A stretch of DNA of 64,000 nucleotides from Moraxellaceae bacterium (GTDB lineage: Bacteria > Pseudomonadota > Gammaproteobacteria > Pseudomonadales > Moraxellaceae), in contig SECL01000026.1 of the NCBI GenBank assembly GCA_004173455.1, positions 23,367-87,366 on the forward strand. The letters run 5' to 3'. Each line of letters starts with the position of its first letter. Within the stretch, counting starts at the first letter, position 1. Position numbers and translations under genes: made by a program. Shown piece by piece: positions 20,911 to 29,624 of the stretch. The notes beneath the pieces were generated by a model. It searched no databases, was not told the origin of the DNA, and saw nothing but the letters and a program-made list of their open reading frames with translations.

Positions 20911-20950
20911 TTTATAAATTGTATTGCTGTAAATTATATTTTGCACAATG
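20911..20950. promoter_or_regulatory. possible OhrR operator region
   Basis: Immediately upstream of ohrR is an AT-rich stretch with AATTGTA (20917-20923), one arm of the TACAATT-AATTGTA operator known for OhrR proteins, and further imperfect copies (AAATTATA, CAATGTAATT). Autoregulation from here is likely, but no full palindrome is seen. Confidence 0.35.
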
Positions 20951-21072
20951 TAATTGATGGGTTTTTGTAATCCAGCTTAATGTGGCAAATCAGTCTTAAA
21001 TGCAACCTGACCGCATTTTGTTTAATCATTACACCCGTTACACTAGAAGCTGACATTTGTACGAGCTTATCC

Positions 21073-21990
21073 ATGGCTTCAAACCCGTTAAACAGCAAAA
21101 ATTCAGCATATCTTTATTTATTGCCGATTGCAGCGGTATTGATTTGGTCTGTTAACGTGGTGATTGCCCGCGTGGCTGTTGATGTGATCTCGCCGCTCAG
21201 CATTAGTTTTTATCGCTGGTTTTTTGCCTTGCTGGTGTTAACGCCTATTGTATTGCCGCAAGTGTGGCCGCAACGGCATATTGTGCTGCGTTATTTGCCC
21301 AAACTGGCGGTATTGGGTTTGTTTGGGATGGTGGTGTATCAGGGCTTGGCTTATATTGCAGCACATAGCACCAGCGCCACCAATATGGGCATTATTAATG
21401 GGTTGATCCCTTTAGTGACCATTGTAATGGCCAGTTTTTTACTGAAAGAAAAACCCAGTGCTTTTGCCATTGCAGGCGGCTTATTGTCGTTGTTGGGTTT
21501 AGCGGTACTGATTGGTCAGGGAAACCCGGCCAATATCCTGAGTGGAAATATTCATCACGGCGATTGCCTAATGCTCATGGCCGTAATTGCTTATGCAGGC
21601 TATGGCGTATTGCTCAGACGTTGGCAAATCCCTTTAAATACATGGCACAGCGTATATGTACAGATTTTCTTTGGTGCGTTATTTCAGTTGCCGCTGGTGA
21701 TGTATGCCGGATTCTCACCGATCACCATGCAAAATGGCTGGATTATTATTTTTTCCTGTATTTTCCCGTCTATTCTGGCCCCATTTTTATGGATGAAAGC
21801 CATTGCAGCATTGGGGCCAAACAGAAGCAGTATTTTTATGAACTTGCTGCCGGTGTTTACCGCCCTCATTGCCATTTTTTGGTTGGGTGAGCAATGGCAC
21901 AGCTATCACACTTTAGGAGGATTGCTGGCGCTCGGAGGCGTGGTGTTAGCGCAAATTAAACCCAAAAAAGGGCTGACTCACAACGCGTAG
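21073..21990 (+). CDS. EamA/DMT family transporter
   Basis: A 305-residue inner-membrane protein with about ten transmembrane helices in two EamA repeats (about 15-145 and 160-295). It begins MASNPLNSKNSAYLYLLPIAAVLIWSVN, typical of drug/metabolite exporters such as YdcZ/RhtA relatives; substrate unknown. The frame is open from 20980, but the extra N-terminus lies in the promoter region opposite ohrR, so ATG 21073 is preferred. Confidence 0.82.
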   Translation: MASNPLNSKNSAYLYLLPIAAVLIWSVNVVIARVAVDVISPLSISFYRWFFALLVLTPIVLPQVWPQRHIVLRYLPKLAVLGLFGMVVYQGLAYIAAHSTSATNMGIINGLIPLVTIVMASFLLKEKPSAFAIAGGLLSLLGLAVLIGQGNPANILSGNIHHGDCLMLMAVIAYAGYGVLLRRWQIPLNTWHSVYVQIFFGALFQLPLVMYAGFSPITMQNGWIIIFSCIFPSILAPFLWMKAIAALGPNRSSIFMNLLPVFTALIAIFWLGEQWHSYHTLGGLLALGGVVLAQIKPKKGLTHNA

Positions 21991-22030
21991 CATTGGTTGA
22001 TTTCTGGTTGAATGGGTTGAGTTGACGGCA

Positions 22031-22387
22031 TTAATGCATTGAAATGCGCAGGCCTTTTCTGGGACTGATTTTTCGGCATTTTGCATCGCTGGCCATTAGT
22101 TTTTGCAGCTTATACTCATTAAAGCGAGTGGCTGAATTGACCACCTTAAAGGGTTCGGCACTGGTCACGTGCAAGCATTCATGCGGTTTTAAGTTGGCTA
22201 ATATACTACGTTGCTGCTCTGTGGCATGCTGCATGGATAAATATAGCGTGCCGGTGGTGGTGGCTATGCGCGCTTCGGTGTCACTGATTTGTGGACTGGC
22301 AATGGCTTTAACGATGGTTGTGTTGACCATTTTGCAAGCACTCAGCAGTAGCAAAACAGGCAGTAAGATTAAAATTGGCTTTAGCAT
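22031..22387 (-). CDS. small hypothetical lipoprotein
   Basis: A 118-residue protein with a lipoprotein signal (lipobox LLSAC) after a short hydrophobic N-terminus, then about 95 polar residues with two more Cys (ECLHV and AKCRK). No family recognised. ATG 22387 is chosen because AGGA is 8 bases upstream; the ATG at 22396 overlaps that site. Probably anchored in the outer membrane facing the periplasm. Confidence 0.65.
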   Translation of the reverse strand: MLKPILILLPVLLLLSACKMVNTTIVKAIASPQISDTEARIATTTGTLYLSMQHATEQQRSILANLKPHECLHVTSAEPFKVVNSATRFNEYKLQKLMASDAKCRKISPRKGLRISMH

Positions 22388-22423
22388 GTTAGACATCCTT
22401 GTCGTTGCGGTTAAGCGTAAGAA

Positions 22424-22633
22424 TTACTTGACCGTCAATTGTTGGCCAGCAAAGCTCACCACTTGACCCCGTGTAATTTTACAGCGTTTACGGGTTTCAA
22501 CTTTGCCATCTACTTTGACTAAACCCTGCTCAATGGCCGTTTTTGCGGCACCACCGCTATCACACCAGCCTTCAATTTTTAACAGGTCACACAGCGCCAC
22601 ATACGGGTGATCTTCAAGGTTAAACTGGTTCAT
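22424..22633 (-). CDS. S4-domain RNA-binding protein, YbcJ-like
   Basis: A 69-residue protein that is almost only an S4 RNA-binding fold: HPYVALCDLLKIEGWCDSGG, then EQGLVKVDGKVETRKRCKI and VSFAGQQLTV. Length and wording match the YbcJ family, thought to act on RNA or ribosomes. The upstream in-frame start at 22678 is unlikely because the family begins close to MNQFNLEDHPY. Confidence 0.8.
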   Translation of the reverse strand: MNQFNLEDHPYVALCDLLKIEGWCDSGGAAKTAIEQGLVKVDGKVETRKRCKITRGQVVSFAGQQLTVK

Positions 22634-22724
22634 AAGGGCGTCCACGCAATAAAAGTGAGGCTGCAAACTGATCAGCAAGTATTAAGCCAATCGTGTCTGG
22701 AATGGTTGATATAGTGCGGTAAGT

Positions 22725-23324
22725 TTAGGGCTTTTGGTTTGGTGCCTGCACAATAACACGCGGCGTACCATCCGCATTGAGATAATATTTTGGCCCCAGT
22801 GAGGACATGATCAGCCGGGCATCAAATTCCTCGCCTTTTTGTGAAGCCGTATTGGAGCACTTGATGGTGTAGCTGACGTCTACCGGGTCAAGATTATAGA
22901 CTACGCTTTCATACAGCGGGTCGTTCCAGCCAGACCAGCCACGATTATAGTAAGGCCGATTCAGGCCATGCCCCCGATACCCTCCATACCATGCAGGACT
23001 GTTCCAGCCGCCATACCACTCATTGGGATAAACAATAGTACGGCGACTGGGTGCTGATTTGGTTTGGTCCAGTACCATAAAATAACGGTATCCGGCATCC
23101 AGTGTGGTTTTGGCGGCCTTTAACAGCGCAATTTCTTCGGCAGTCGCGGCGCTTAAGTCAGGATCACCAGTAAAACGTACCCGGTAAATGGCGGTATTGA
23201 GCTGGTACTGCTCAAACTGGCCTAAACTGGCAAAGCTTTTGGGGGCGGGTGGTGCCATGGCACAACTGCTCAGCAGCAGTGCAGCCAGACTGGTTACCGC
23301 AAATTTGATGACAATGGCACGCAT
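22725..23324 (-). CDS. lipoprotein, CC0125/CC1285-like family
   Basis: A 199-residue lipoprotein: signal sequence with lipobox LLSSC (Cys21), then a beta-rich domain. A Trp/Tyr/Gly-rich loop (WYGGWNSPAWYGGYRGHG, about 105-122) interrupts it, and the end has SYTIKCSNTASQKGEEFDARLIMSSLGPKY. This pattern matches the CC0125/CC1285 lipoproteins as I recall them; function unknown. Likely outer-membrane anchored. Confidence 0.65.
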   Translation of the reverse strand: MRAIVIKFAVTSLAALLLSSCAMAPPAPKSFASLGQFEQYQLNTAIYRVRFTGDPDLSAATAEEIALLKAAKTTLDAGYRYFMVLDQTKSAPSRRTIVYPNEWYGGWNSPAWYGGYRGHGLNRPYYNRGWSGWNDPLYESVVYNLDPVDVSYTIKCSNTASQKGEEFDARLIMSSLGPKYYLNADGTPRVIVQAPNQKP

Positions 23325-23499
23325 GGCATAGGCTCCCAGCCAGTTGGCAGGCTGACCGCAGGTTATGGCGAAAACAGGGGAAACAGGGTAGATCGTATAT
23401 TACAGGACAGCACAGGCAGCATGGTAAAAACAAGCTGTATATACTGTGTAGATCCTACTTACAGTAGCTCTATGGTTCAGTGTATATAAAAAACTACTG

Positions 23500-24039
23500 T
23501 TAAAATGAGCTATTCGGCTGTTGTAAAAATTCCAGTTCTTCGGGGGTGGAGGTTCTGCCCAGCACGGCATTACGGTGCGGATAGCGGCCAAAACGATCAA
23601 TAATCGCCTTGTGCAGTTTTTCAAATTTCAGATTGTTTTCATTGCCTAGCCGGGTAAACAAATCCAGTGCTGTTTTATGGATTACTCTGGATTCACTGTG
23701 CATAAACGGCATATATAGGAATGAGCACTGTACTGTACTTAACTGCTGGTCAGCACCTTGGGCAATGGCTTCCTGCGCCAGAACCAGCGCCATGCCGTCA
23801 CAGGCAAAGCCAGCAGCTTGATCGCGGTACAGGTTACGTGAAAACTGGTCAAGCACAATAATTTCAGCCAGACGACCCTCGCTGCTGCTGCGCCATTCAC
23901 TGAGTTCAGCGGCAGCCACGCGAGTATGTAATTTACCAAATTGCTGCTGAATTTGCTGGTCAAATCGCGCATCTTTTTCAAACCATTGCGCTGGCGTTGT
24001 TTGTTCAAACCAGAAATTTAAAACCTGCTGCGAAGTCAT
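23500..24039 (-). CDS. DUF924 family protein
   Basis: A 179-residue helical protein of the DUF924 family, recognised by LNFWFEQTTPAQWFEKDARFDQ at the start, VLDQFSRNLYRDQ in the middle and FGRYPHRNAVLGR near the end. The family has a TPR-like fold; no biochemical role is established to my knowledge. ATG 24039 with GGGA upstream. Confidence 0.85.
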   Translation of the reverse strand: MTSQQVLNFWFEQTTPAQWFEKDARFDQQIQQQFGKLHTRVAAAELSEWRSSSEGRLAEIIVLDQFSRNLYRDQAAGFACDGMALVLAQEAIAQGADQQLSTVQCSFLYMPFMHSESRVIHKTALDLFTRLGNENNLKFEKLHKAIIDRFGRYPHRNAVLGRTSTPEELEFLQQPNSSF

Positions 24040-24122
24040 GGCATATTCCCGTTTAGTCGATGAAGCCTTTACTGTAAAGTAGCCGTGTGGCAAAAAACGA
24101 GCTTAAAACCGTATCAATGATG

Positions 24123-24147
24123 AAAACGCCAAAAAAAGCGTTTTTTT
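24123..24147 (+). terminator. terminator-like hairpin in the gshA leader
   Basis: AAAACGC and GCGTTTT pair around CAAAAAAA and are followed by TTT on the plus strand. It lies between two divergent genes, 110 bases before gshA, where no upstream plus-strand transcript needs ending. It could be an attenuator for gshA or the end of a short leader RNA. Confidence 0.45.
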
Positions 24148-24256
24148 CACGTTAAAAATCATGCGTTTTTGGCCAATAAAAGGCAGAATCGCTATGTCTT
24201 GCTTTGCAGCATCTATTGCATGCAAAGTGATGTTGCTGGCCAGATGAGTAAAATGA

Positions 24257-25879
24257 ATGCGTAACCCCAACCTGTTAACCCAGTTTAATTTACCGGTGTG
24301 GTTAACCCCTGATCATTTGTCAGGCATGCAGCGTGGTATTGAAAAAGAATCGCTACGTATGCAGGCCAATGGCTTTTTGTCGCAAACCGATCATCCAGCA
24401 GCGCTAGGTTCGGCATTGACCCATCCGCATATCACCACCGATTATTCAGAAGCCTTAATTGAGCTGATTACCCCACCAGTCAGCCATCCGCAACAGGCAT
24501 TGGATTTTTTGCGGGCGCTGCATGTAGTGGTGCAACAAAACCTGCCGGACGGGGAAACTCTGTGGCCATTGTCCATGCCCTGTATGCTGGACAAGGATGA
24601 AAATAACATTCCGCTGGCCAGATATGGCGCTTCCAATCTGGGTCAGTTTAAAACCCTATACCGGCATGGCTTGGGTGTGCGTTATGGTCGCCGCATGCAA
24701 ACTATTGCCGGGGTGCATTACAATGTCTCGTTTCCAGAACAGCTATTTGCTGCATGGCAGCAGCACAGTAGCACCGCCGCGGATTTACAGCAGCTCAGCC
24801 TACAGGATTATCGCAGTGAGCGTTATTTTGGCCTAATCCGTAATTTCCTGCGGCTGACACCACTGGTGGTCTACTTACTGGGCGCAAGTCCGTCGGTGTG
24901 TGCCTGCTTTTTGTCCGGCCGCCAGCATAATTTGCAACCTTTGGTCAGTGGCACCATGTATCTGCCAGAAGCCACAGCCTTGCGTATGGGACGACTGGGC
25001 TACCAGAACAGTGCCCAGCGTGGCCTAGGCATTCACTACAACAACATGCAGGATTATATCCGTGGCATTGAACAGGCGATTCATACGCCTTATCAGCCCT
25101 TTAGTAACCTGGGTGTGGATGATGAACATGGGGCACCACGGCAAATCAATGATCATGTGCTGCAAATTGAAAATGAATACTACAGCCCCATTCGTCCCAA
25201 ACAAATTCCACAGTCGGGTGAAACCCCGGCACAGGCACTGACCAACCGTGGTGTGGCCTATATTGAACTGCGTGCGGTAGATATTAACCCCTATAGTGAC
25301 ATTGGCATTGACCTGACCAGCGCCTGCTTTTTGGAAGTAGTGGCCTTATATGCCTTGTTGCAGGATAGTCCCGCCATTGATGAGCGGGAGCAAGACTGCA
25401 TTGACCACAACCTGATTAAAATTGTGGATCAAGGGCGGAATGTGAACCTGAGTTTAAATACACCAGACGCAGAATATTTGTTCAAGCCGTGGGCGCGCCA
25501 GCAGTTAGAGCATATGCAGGCGATTGCCTGCTTGATGGATGCTGGCATGCAGCAGCCCATTTATCAGGATGCGCTACAGGTAATGGGCAAACGGCTTGAG
25601 CATGTGGAGCAGACCTTGTCGGCACAGGTGCTGAGCGATACCGTGGCTGCCGAAGGGTCATGGCGTTTTGGTCATACCTTGGCCAGCCGTTATGCGACTC
25701 AGCAACGCGAGCAATCATTGTCCGCAGCGCAACAAGCGTATTTTGGCCAGATTGCCGCGCAGTCGTGGCAAGCCCAGACGCAACTGGAGCAGCAGGATCA
25801 GGGTGATTTTAAAACTTACCTTGCATCCTATCGCCACCCTCATGCAGTATTGTCAGCATCCCCCAAGGAGCACGTTTAA
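24257..25879 (+). CDS. gshA: glutamate-cysteine ligase, class I
   Basis: A 540-residue ATP-dependent enzyme joining glutamate and cysteine, the first step of glutathione synthesis. The wording RGIEKESLRM near residue 30, the TDYSEALIELITP motif and YIELRAVDINPY are typical of the E. coli-type GshA (about 518 residues). Its stop shares one base with the dsbB start (TAATG), so the two are co-translated: one makes the thiol buffer, the other recycles the periplasmic disulfide oxidant. It also supports the Gpx upstream. Confidence 0.95.
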   Translation: MRNPNLLTQFNLPVWLTPDHLSGMQRGIEKESLRMQANGFLSQTDHPAALGSALTHPHITTDYSEALIELITPPVSHPQQALDFLRALHVVVQQNLPDGETLWPLSMPCMLDKDENNIPLARYGASNLGQFKTLYRHGLGVRYGRRMQTIAGVHYNVSFPEQLFAAWQQHSSTAADLQQLSLQDYRSERYFGLIRNFLRLTPLVVYLLGASPSVCACFLSGRQHNLQPLVSGTMYLPEATALRMGRLGYQNSAQRGLGIHYNNMQDYIRGIEQAIHTPYQPFSNLGVDDEHGAPRQINDHVLQIENEYYSPIRPKQIPQSGETPAQALTNRGVAYIELRAVDINPYSDIGIDLTSACFLEVVALYALLQDSPAIDEREQDCIDHNLIKIVDQGRNVNLSLNTPDAEYLFKPWARQQLEHMQAIACLMDAGMQQPIYQDALQVMGKRLEHVEQTLSAQVLSDTVAAEGSWRFGHTLASRYATQQREQSLSAAQQAYFGQIAAQSWQAQTQLEQQDQGDFKTYLASYRHPHAVLSASPKEHV

Positions 25880-26370
25880 TGAGGTTCACCTACCGTGTAG
25901 TGAGTCTGATCCTGTTTCTGGCCAGTGTGGCCGGAATGGCATTTGCACTGTATTTGCAATACTACCAAATGCTCGAACCTTGCCCCCTGTGTATTTTTCA
26001 GCGAGTGGGTCTCATGGGCATGGGCTTGTTTGCACTGATTGCCTTGATTCACAATCCGGCCAAACTGTGGGTACGTCGTAGTTATGCGCTGTTGTCCACC
26101 TTATCGATAAGTTGGTCGTTTGCGGTGGCTGCACGGCATGTCTGGCTCCAGCATTTGCCACCAGAAGACGTACCTGCCTGCGGGCCGGGACTGGATTACT
26201 GGCTGGATACTTTTCCTTTACGGGATGTGGTACAAAAAGTGCTGCATGGATCAGGCGAGTGTGCGGCGATTGACTGGACATTGCTGGGTCAATCGCTACC
26301 AGTGTGGGCGTTGCTGTTTTTCAGCGTGTTGCTGTTACTGAACCTGTGGCAACTGGTACGCCGCGAGTGA
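25879..26370 (+). CDS. dsbB: disulfide bond formation protein DsbB
   Basis: A 163-residue four-helix inner-membrane protein that reoxidises DsbA and passes electrons to quinone. The first periplasmic loop has CPLC (C35-C38) after helix 1, and the second loop has the Cys pair in PACGPGLDYW and GSGECAAID. The ATG overlaps the gshA stop by one base. Confidence 0.95.
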   Translation: MRFTYRVVSLILFLASVAGMAFALYLQYYQMLEPCPLCIFQRVGLMGMGLFALIALIHNPAKLWVRRSYALLSTLSISWSFAVAARHVWLQHLPPEDVPACGPGLDYWLDTFPLRDVVQKVLHGSGECAAIDWTLLGQSLPVWALLFFSVLLLLNLWQLVRRE

Positions 26371-26412
26371 GCAAGCGATGATTCGCTCAATTGACAATAA
26401 AAATTAAGGCAT

Positions 26413-26442
26413 AAAAAAGGACGTCATAGTGCGTCCTTTTTT
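26413..26442. terminator. bidirectional terminator between dsbB and the lipase-like gene
   Basis: AAAAAAGGACG and CGTCCTTTTTT form a perfect 11-bp stem around 8 bases, so a U-tract is present on both strands between two convergent genes. Confidence 0.9.
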
Positions 26443-26475
26443 ATATTTTACTTTATGGTTCAATCGTCCGGCAAA

Positions 26476-27774
26476 TTAGTCCACGATGGTTTCAATGCGC
26501 TGGCCTGGATCACGCACCTGATTGGCATTGGGATACAGCCAGGCAATAATTTGTTCACGCACACGCGGATGATGCTGAATTTCAAAATGGTTTAAGCCAT
26601 AAAATACCGCTTTATGGTCTTCAGGCACTTTAAGCCGGAACTGTGGATGTGGATGATCACCCAGCGCACTTTTTACACTGACCAAATAATCACCAATGGC
26701 TTCGAGTGTCTTGGAGCTTGAAGACTCACGTTCCAGCGTGCCAGCAATCAGGTAAGTATTCACGCTCGATGGCAACGGGGCAGGTTTGCGGCAATCATCC
26801 ATCTGGCCGATCTTGGCATCCAGATGTTCCCAGTCATCATCACGCACACTGCCATGACGCAGGTCAATAATACCGGCACTGCGCATGTTGGCCAGTTGAG
26901 CCAGTACGCTGGCAAATGGCACTTTGCCAATTTTTTCCTGAAACATAAAGCCCAGACGTTCCAGTACGGCACCTTGATGCGGTGATCCGACACATACCAG
27001 GTTTTCAACGTAGTTAACCCAGTTGTAAGTACTTTGCTTACCATAAAACAGCGCGCTGCGTGACACCAGACCACCCATACTATGGCCAATCAGGTCAATC
27101 GCGGTGATACGCGGATTACGTTTGATCAGGTCTTCTAGCACATTGGAAAATGAACGGCCATTGGACGAAATACGGCGACCGGTATTGTAGTTAAGGTACA
27201 ACACATTGGCCTGCTGCTGGTGATACAGGATATGCTCACCCAGTCCGCTGCTTTCACCGGGCGCCCAGCTCAAATGATTCATACACAAGCCATGCGCCAG
27301 AATAACCACTCGGCCTGAAAGCTCACCACGCTGTAACTGGCCATAGCGATCATACAAGACCGTGGGTAAGGCCAGCGGGTTGTGGCTTTGCAGCATATAA
27401 TCGCCCAGCACCCCATTCACGGCATTGGCCACAAAATGCATCAGCGGAGTCAGTGGTTTTTCATGCAACACCGGAAAATAACGATTCAGGCCGCGCATAC
27501 TGATGGCCAGACCTTTACCATATTGCTGCATGATGCGTTGGCTAAGCGCATAGACCCGCTTGGTCAGGCCGTTATCCCAGATAAAGTTGGCTTGTCGGGT
27601 GGTTAAGGAAAAATATTGCAGGAAAATTTCACGGTGGATTTCCTGCACCACCTCGGCTACCCCACTGATACTGGACGTTGCCAGCTGTGACATACCTTCC
27701 AGAAAATCGGCTTGCGACGGAGGACTACGGTCAAATTTGCAATAGTTTTCATGAAGTGGGGTTAAGCTGGGCAT
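26476..27774 (-). CDS. lipase-like alpha/beta hydrolase
   Basis: A 432-residue serine hydrolase. About 140 N-terminal residues are helical and specific to this group. The hydrolase fold then shows the oxyanion motif ILAHGLCMNHLSW and the nucleophile elbow GHSMGG (Ser232). VGSPHQGAVLERLG resembles PGAP1/triacylglycerol-lipase relatives. A late His in YGLNHFEIQHHP may complete the triad. No signal peptide, so an intracellular esterase or lipase, perhaps on wax-ester or triacylglycerol stores, which this family of bacteria makes; that role is inference. Confidence 0.8.
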   Translation of the reverse strand: MPSLTPLHENYCKFDRSPPSQADFLEGMSQLATSSISGVAEVVQEIHREIFLQYFSLTTRQANFIWDNGLTKRVYALSQRIMQQYGKGLAISMRGLNRYFPVLHEKPLTPLMHFVANAVNGVLGDYMLQSHNPLALPTVLYDRYGQLQRGELSGRVVILAHGLCMNHLSWAPGESSGLGEHILYHQQQANVLYLNYNTGRRISSNGRSFSNVLEDLIKRNPRITAIDLIGHSMGGLVSRSALFYGKQSTYNWVNYVENLVCVGSPHQGAVLERLGFMFQEKIGKVPFASVLAQLANMRSAGIIDLRHGSVRDDDWEHLDAKIGQMDDCRKPAPLPSSVNTYLIAGTLERESSSSKTLEAIGDYLVSVKSALGDHPHPQFRLKVPEDHKAVFYGLNHFEIQHHPRVREQIIAWLYPNANQVRDPGQRIETIVD

Positions 27775-28233
27775 GATACGGCGTCCTCCGTTGATGTGCC
27801 AAATCGACTGTATTGCGTGTGATCTAGCAATGGGTCACACAATCAGTGATACAGCTATTACAAGCTGTTACATAATGTTTACTCTTGATTACCTAAGCTG
27901 TCAATACCGACTTTAGTTCAATAATTGGCCAAATTGCTCAAATATGCTGATTGTTCATCTATTTTGATCAGTTAACGCTTTTTTGAGGCAAACTGTCTAC
28001 TGGTAGTTATATTTTAAACGCAAGGTTGAAATATAGCCCTGCTGCGTAAAAAAATGTGTGTAAAGCAAAGGACTTAGTCTTAAAAAGGTAATTTTGTGAC
28101 ATCCTCAAAAACCATTTAAGGGCGGATGCGATGTTGTAAGATGCGTTACAAGGTATGGATCAGACTTGCACAGAACTTTAACACGCGTACAATTTAGAGC
28201 CGTTTTTGTGTCATTGCCAGATAGGCTATTTTT
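27775..28233. other. 459-bp divergent promoter region
   Basis: An AT-rich spacer between the lipase-like gene (minus) and yqiA (plus). I see no gene, RNA or strong repeat; it should hold both promoters. Confidence 0.5.
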
Positions 28234-28815
28234 ATGCAGCTCATTTATATTCATGGACTCAATAGCAATTCAGCATCAGCCAAAGGCCAAATGCTGGAGG
28301 ACTGGTGCAGTATTCACCGCCCAGACATCCGGGTAGTTCGGCCAGACCTCAACTTGCCGCCTGAACAGGTGATGCAGTTGCTGGGCGATCTGATTGCACA
28401 GGATTCCCATACTGGCGTGGTGGGCAGTAGTTTAGGGGGTTTTTATGCGACAGCGTGCGTCGCAAAGCATGGGGTGCGGGCTGTTCTTGTCAATCCGTCT
28501 GTGCGACCATTTGAACGGTTCAAACGGTTTTTTGCGCAAGGTGAAACTGAGTATTTAACTGAAACCGGCTGGCGGGTCACGCCGGATCAACTGGATGATT
28601 TGCGCTTGCTGTTCCAGCCTGTGCCGCCAAAGCCTGACCGGATACTGGTCTTGCTCAAGCAAGGGGATGAAGTGCTGGATTACCGTGAGGCAGAAGGCTA
28701 TTTTAGTCAGGATACAGCACAAAGTGCGCTGATTGTTGAACCGGGTGGCGATCATTTTATGCATGATATGGACAGCAAGATTCCGCTGATCATTAATTTT
28801 TTGTTTGATCGTTAA
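28234..28815 (+). CDS. yqiA: YqiA-like esterase
   Basis: A 193-residue small alpha/beta hydrolase of the YqiA/UPF0227 family. It begins MQLIYIHGLNSN (oxyanion loop), has the nucleophile elbow GSSLGG (Ser66) and a late His in GGDHFMHDM. E. coli YqiA is an acyl-CoA/short-ester hydrolase encoded next to parE, and the same neighbourhood is kept here with one HAD gene inserted. Confidence 0.88.
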   Translation: MQLIYIHGLNSNSASAKGQMLEDWCSIHRPDIRVVRPDLNLPPEQVMQLLGDLIAQDSHTGVVGSSLGGFYATACVAKHGVRAVLVNPSVRPFERFKRFFAQGETEYLTETGWRVTPDQLDDLRLLFQPVPPKPDRILVLLKQGDEVLDYREAEGYFSQDTAQSALIVEPGGDHFMHDMDSKIPLIINFLFDR

Positions 28816-28846
28816 TGTTTTGACCCATTTTCAGGCCGTACACTGC

Positions 28847-29479
28847 ATGCAAAGCGCAAAGTATCAACTGGCTATTTTTGATTTTGATGGCACGCTGGCC
28901 AACTCATTTCCTTTTTTTGCCAGTGTTTTTAATGAACTGGCCGAGCGATACCGTTTTAAAAAAATCCAGCTGCATGAAATTGAAACCTTGCGGCATGCCA
29001 CCCCGCGCCAGATTATGCAGCATGTGGACATGGCCACGTGGAAGCTGCCGCTAGTATCACGGGGATTTATCCGGCGCATGCGGCGGCAGGCACATCAGAT
29101 TGAGCTGTTTGAACACATTAGTGACAGCTTAAAGTTTCTGGCCAATTCGGGTGTGCAACTGGCGATTGTCTCGTCCAATTCGCGCGAAAACGTGGCGGCT
29201 ATTTTAGGCGCTGAGCTATTTGCGCTGTTTGGGCAGGTGTATTGCGGTATGTCAATTTTTGGCAAGACCGCGCATCTCAAGAAGATTTTAAAGAAAACTG
29301 GCATTGCGCCACAACATGCCATTTATATTGGCGATCAGGAAACCGATGCCGAGGCCGCTGCACAGGCCAATATGGCCTTTGGGGCGGTGAGCTGGGGCTA
29401 TGGCAGTCTGCAAGCCCTGCGCCAGCATGAGCGTGTGCTGGAGTTTGTGACTGGCCATGATTTGCGCCAGCTGGCTTAA
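28847..29479 (+). CDS. HAD superfamily hydrolase
   Basis: A 210-residue HAD phosphatase. Motif I is FDFDGTLANS with the nucleophile Asp, motif II is IVSSNS, the motif III Lys is in GKTAHLKKIL, and motif IV is YIGDQETDAEAA. A helical cap follows motif I. This pattern is that of phosphoglycolate-phosphatase-like enzymes, but the substrate is not readable. ATG 28847 is preferred; a TTG at 28805 would overlap the end of yqiA. Confidence 0.85.
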   Translation: MQSAKYQLAIFDFDGTLANSFPFFASVFNELAERYRFKKIQLHEIETLRHATPRQIMQHVDMATWKLPLVSRGFIRRMRRQAHQIELFEHISDSLKFLANSGVQLAIVSSNSRENVAAILGAELFALFGQVYCGMSIFGKTAHLKKILKKTGIAPQHAIYIGDQETDAEAAAQANMAFGAVSWGYGSLQALRQHERVLEFVTGHDLRQLA

Positions 29480-29624
29480 GCGACTGATTGCGGCTGTTAT
29501 GCAGATCGCACTCATGTTGAGGTTAATCTTGAGGTAGGCTGATGTTCACTAGCAGCGCCAGCATAGATTTATCTTGTTTTACCACTATTATTTATCAACG
29601 ACTTTGCAATGGGAATCCAATCAC

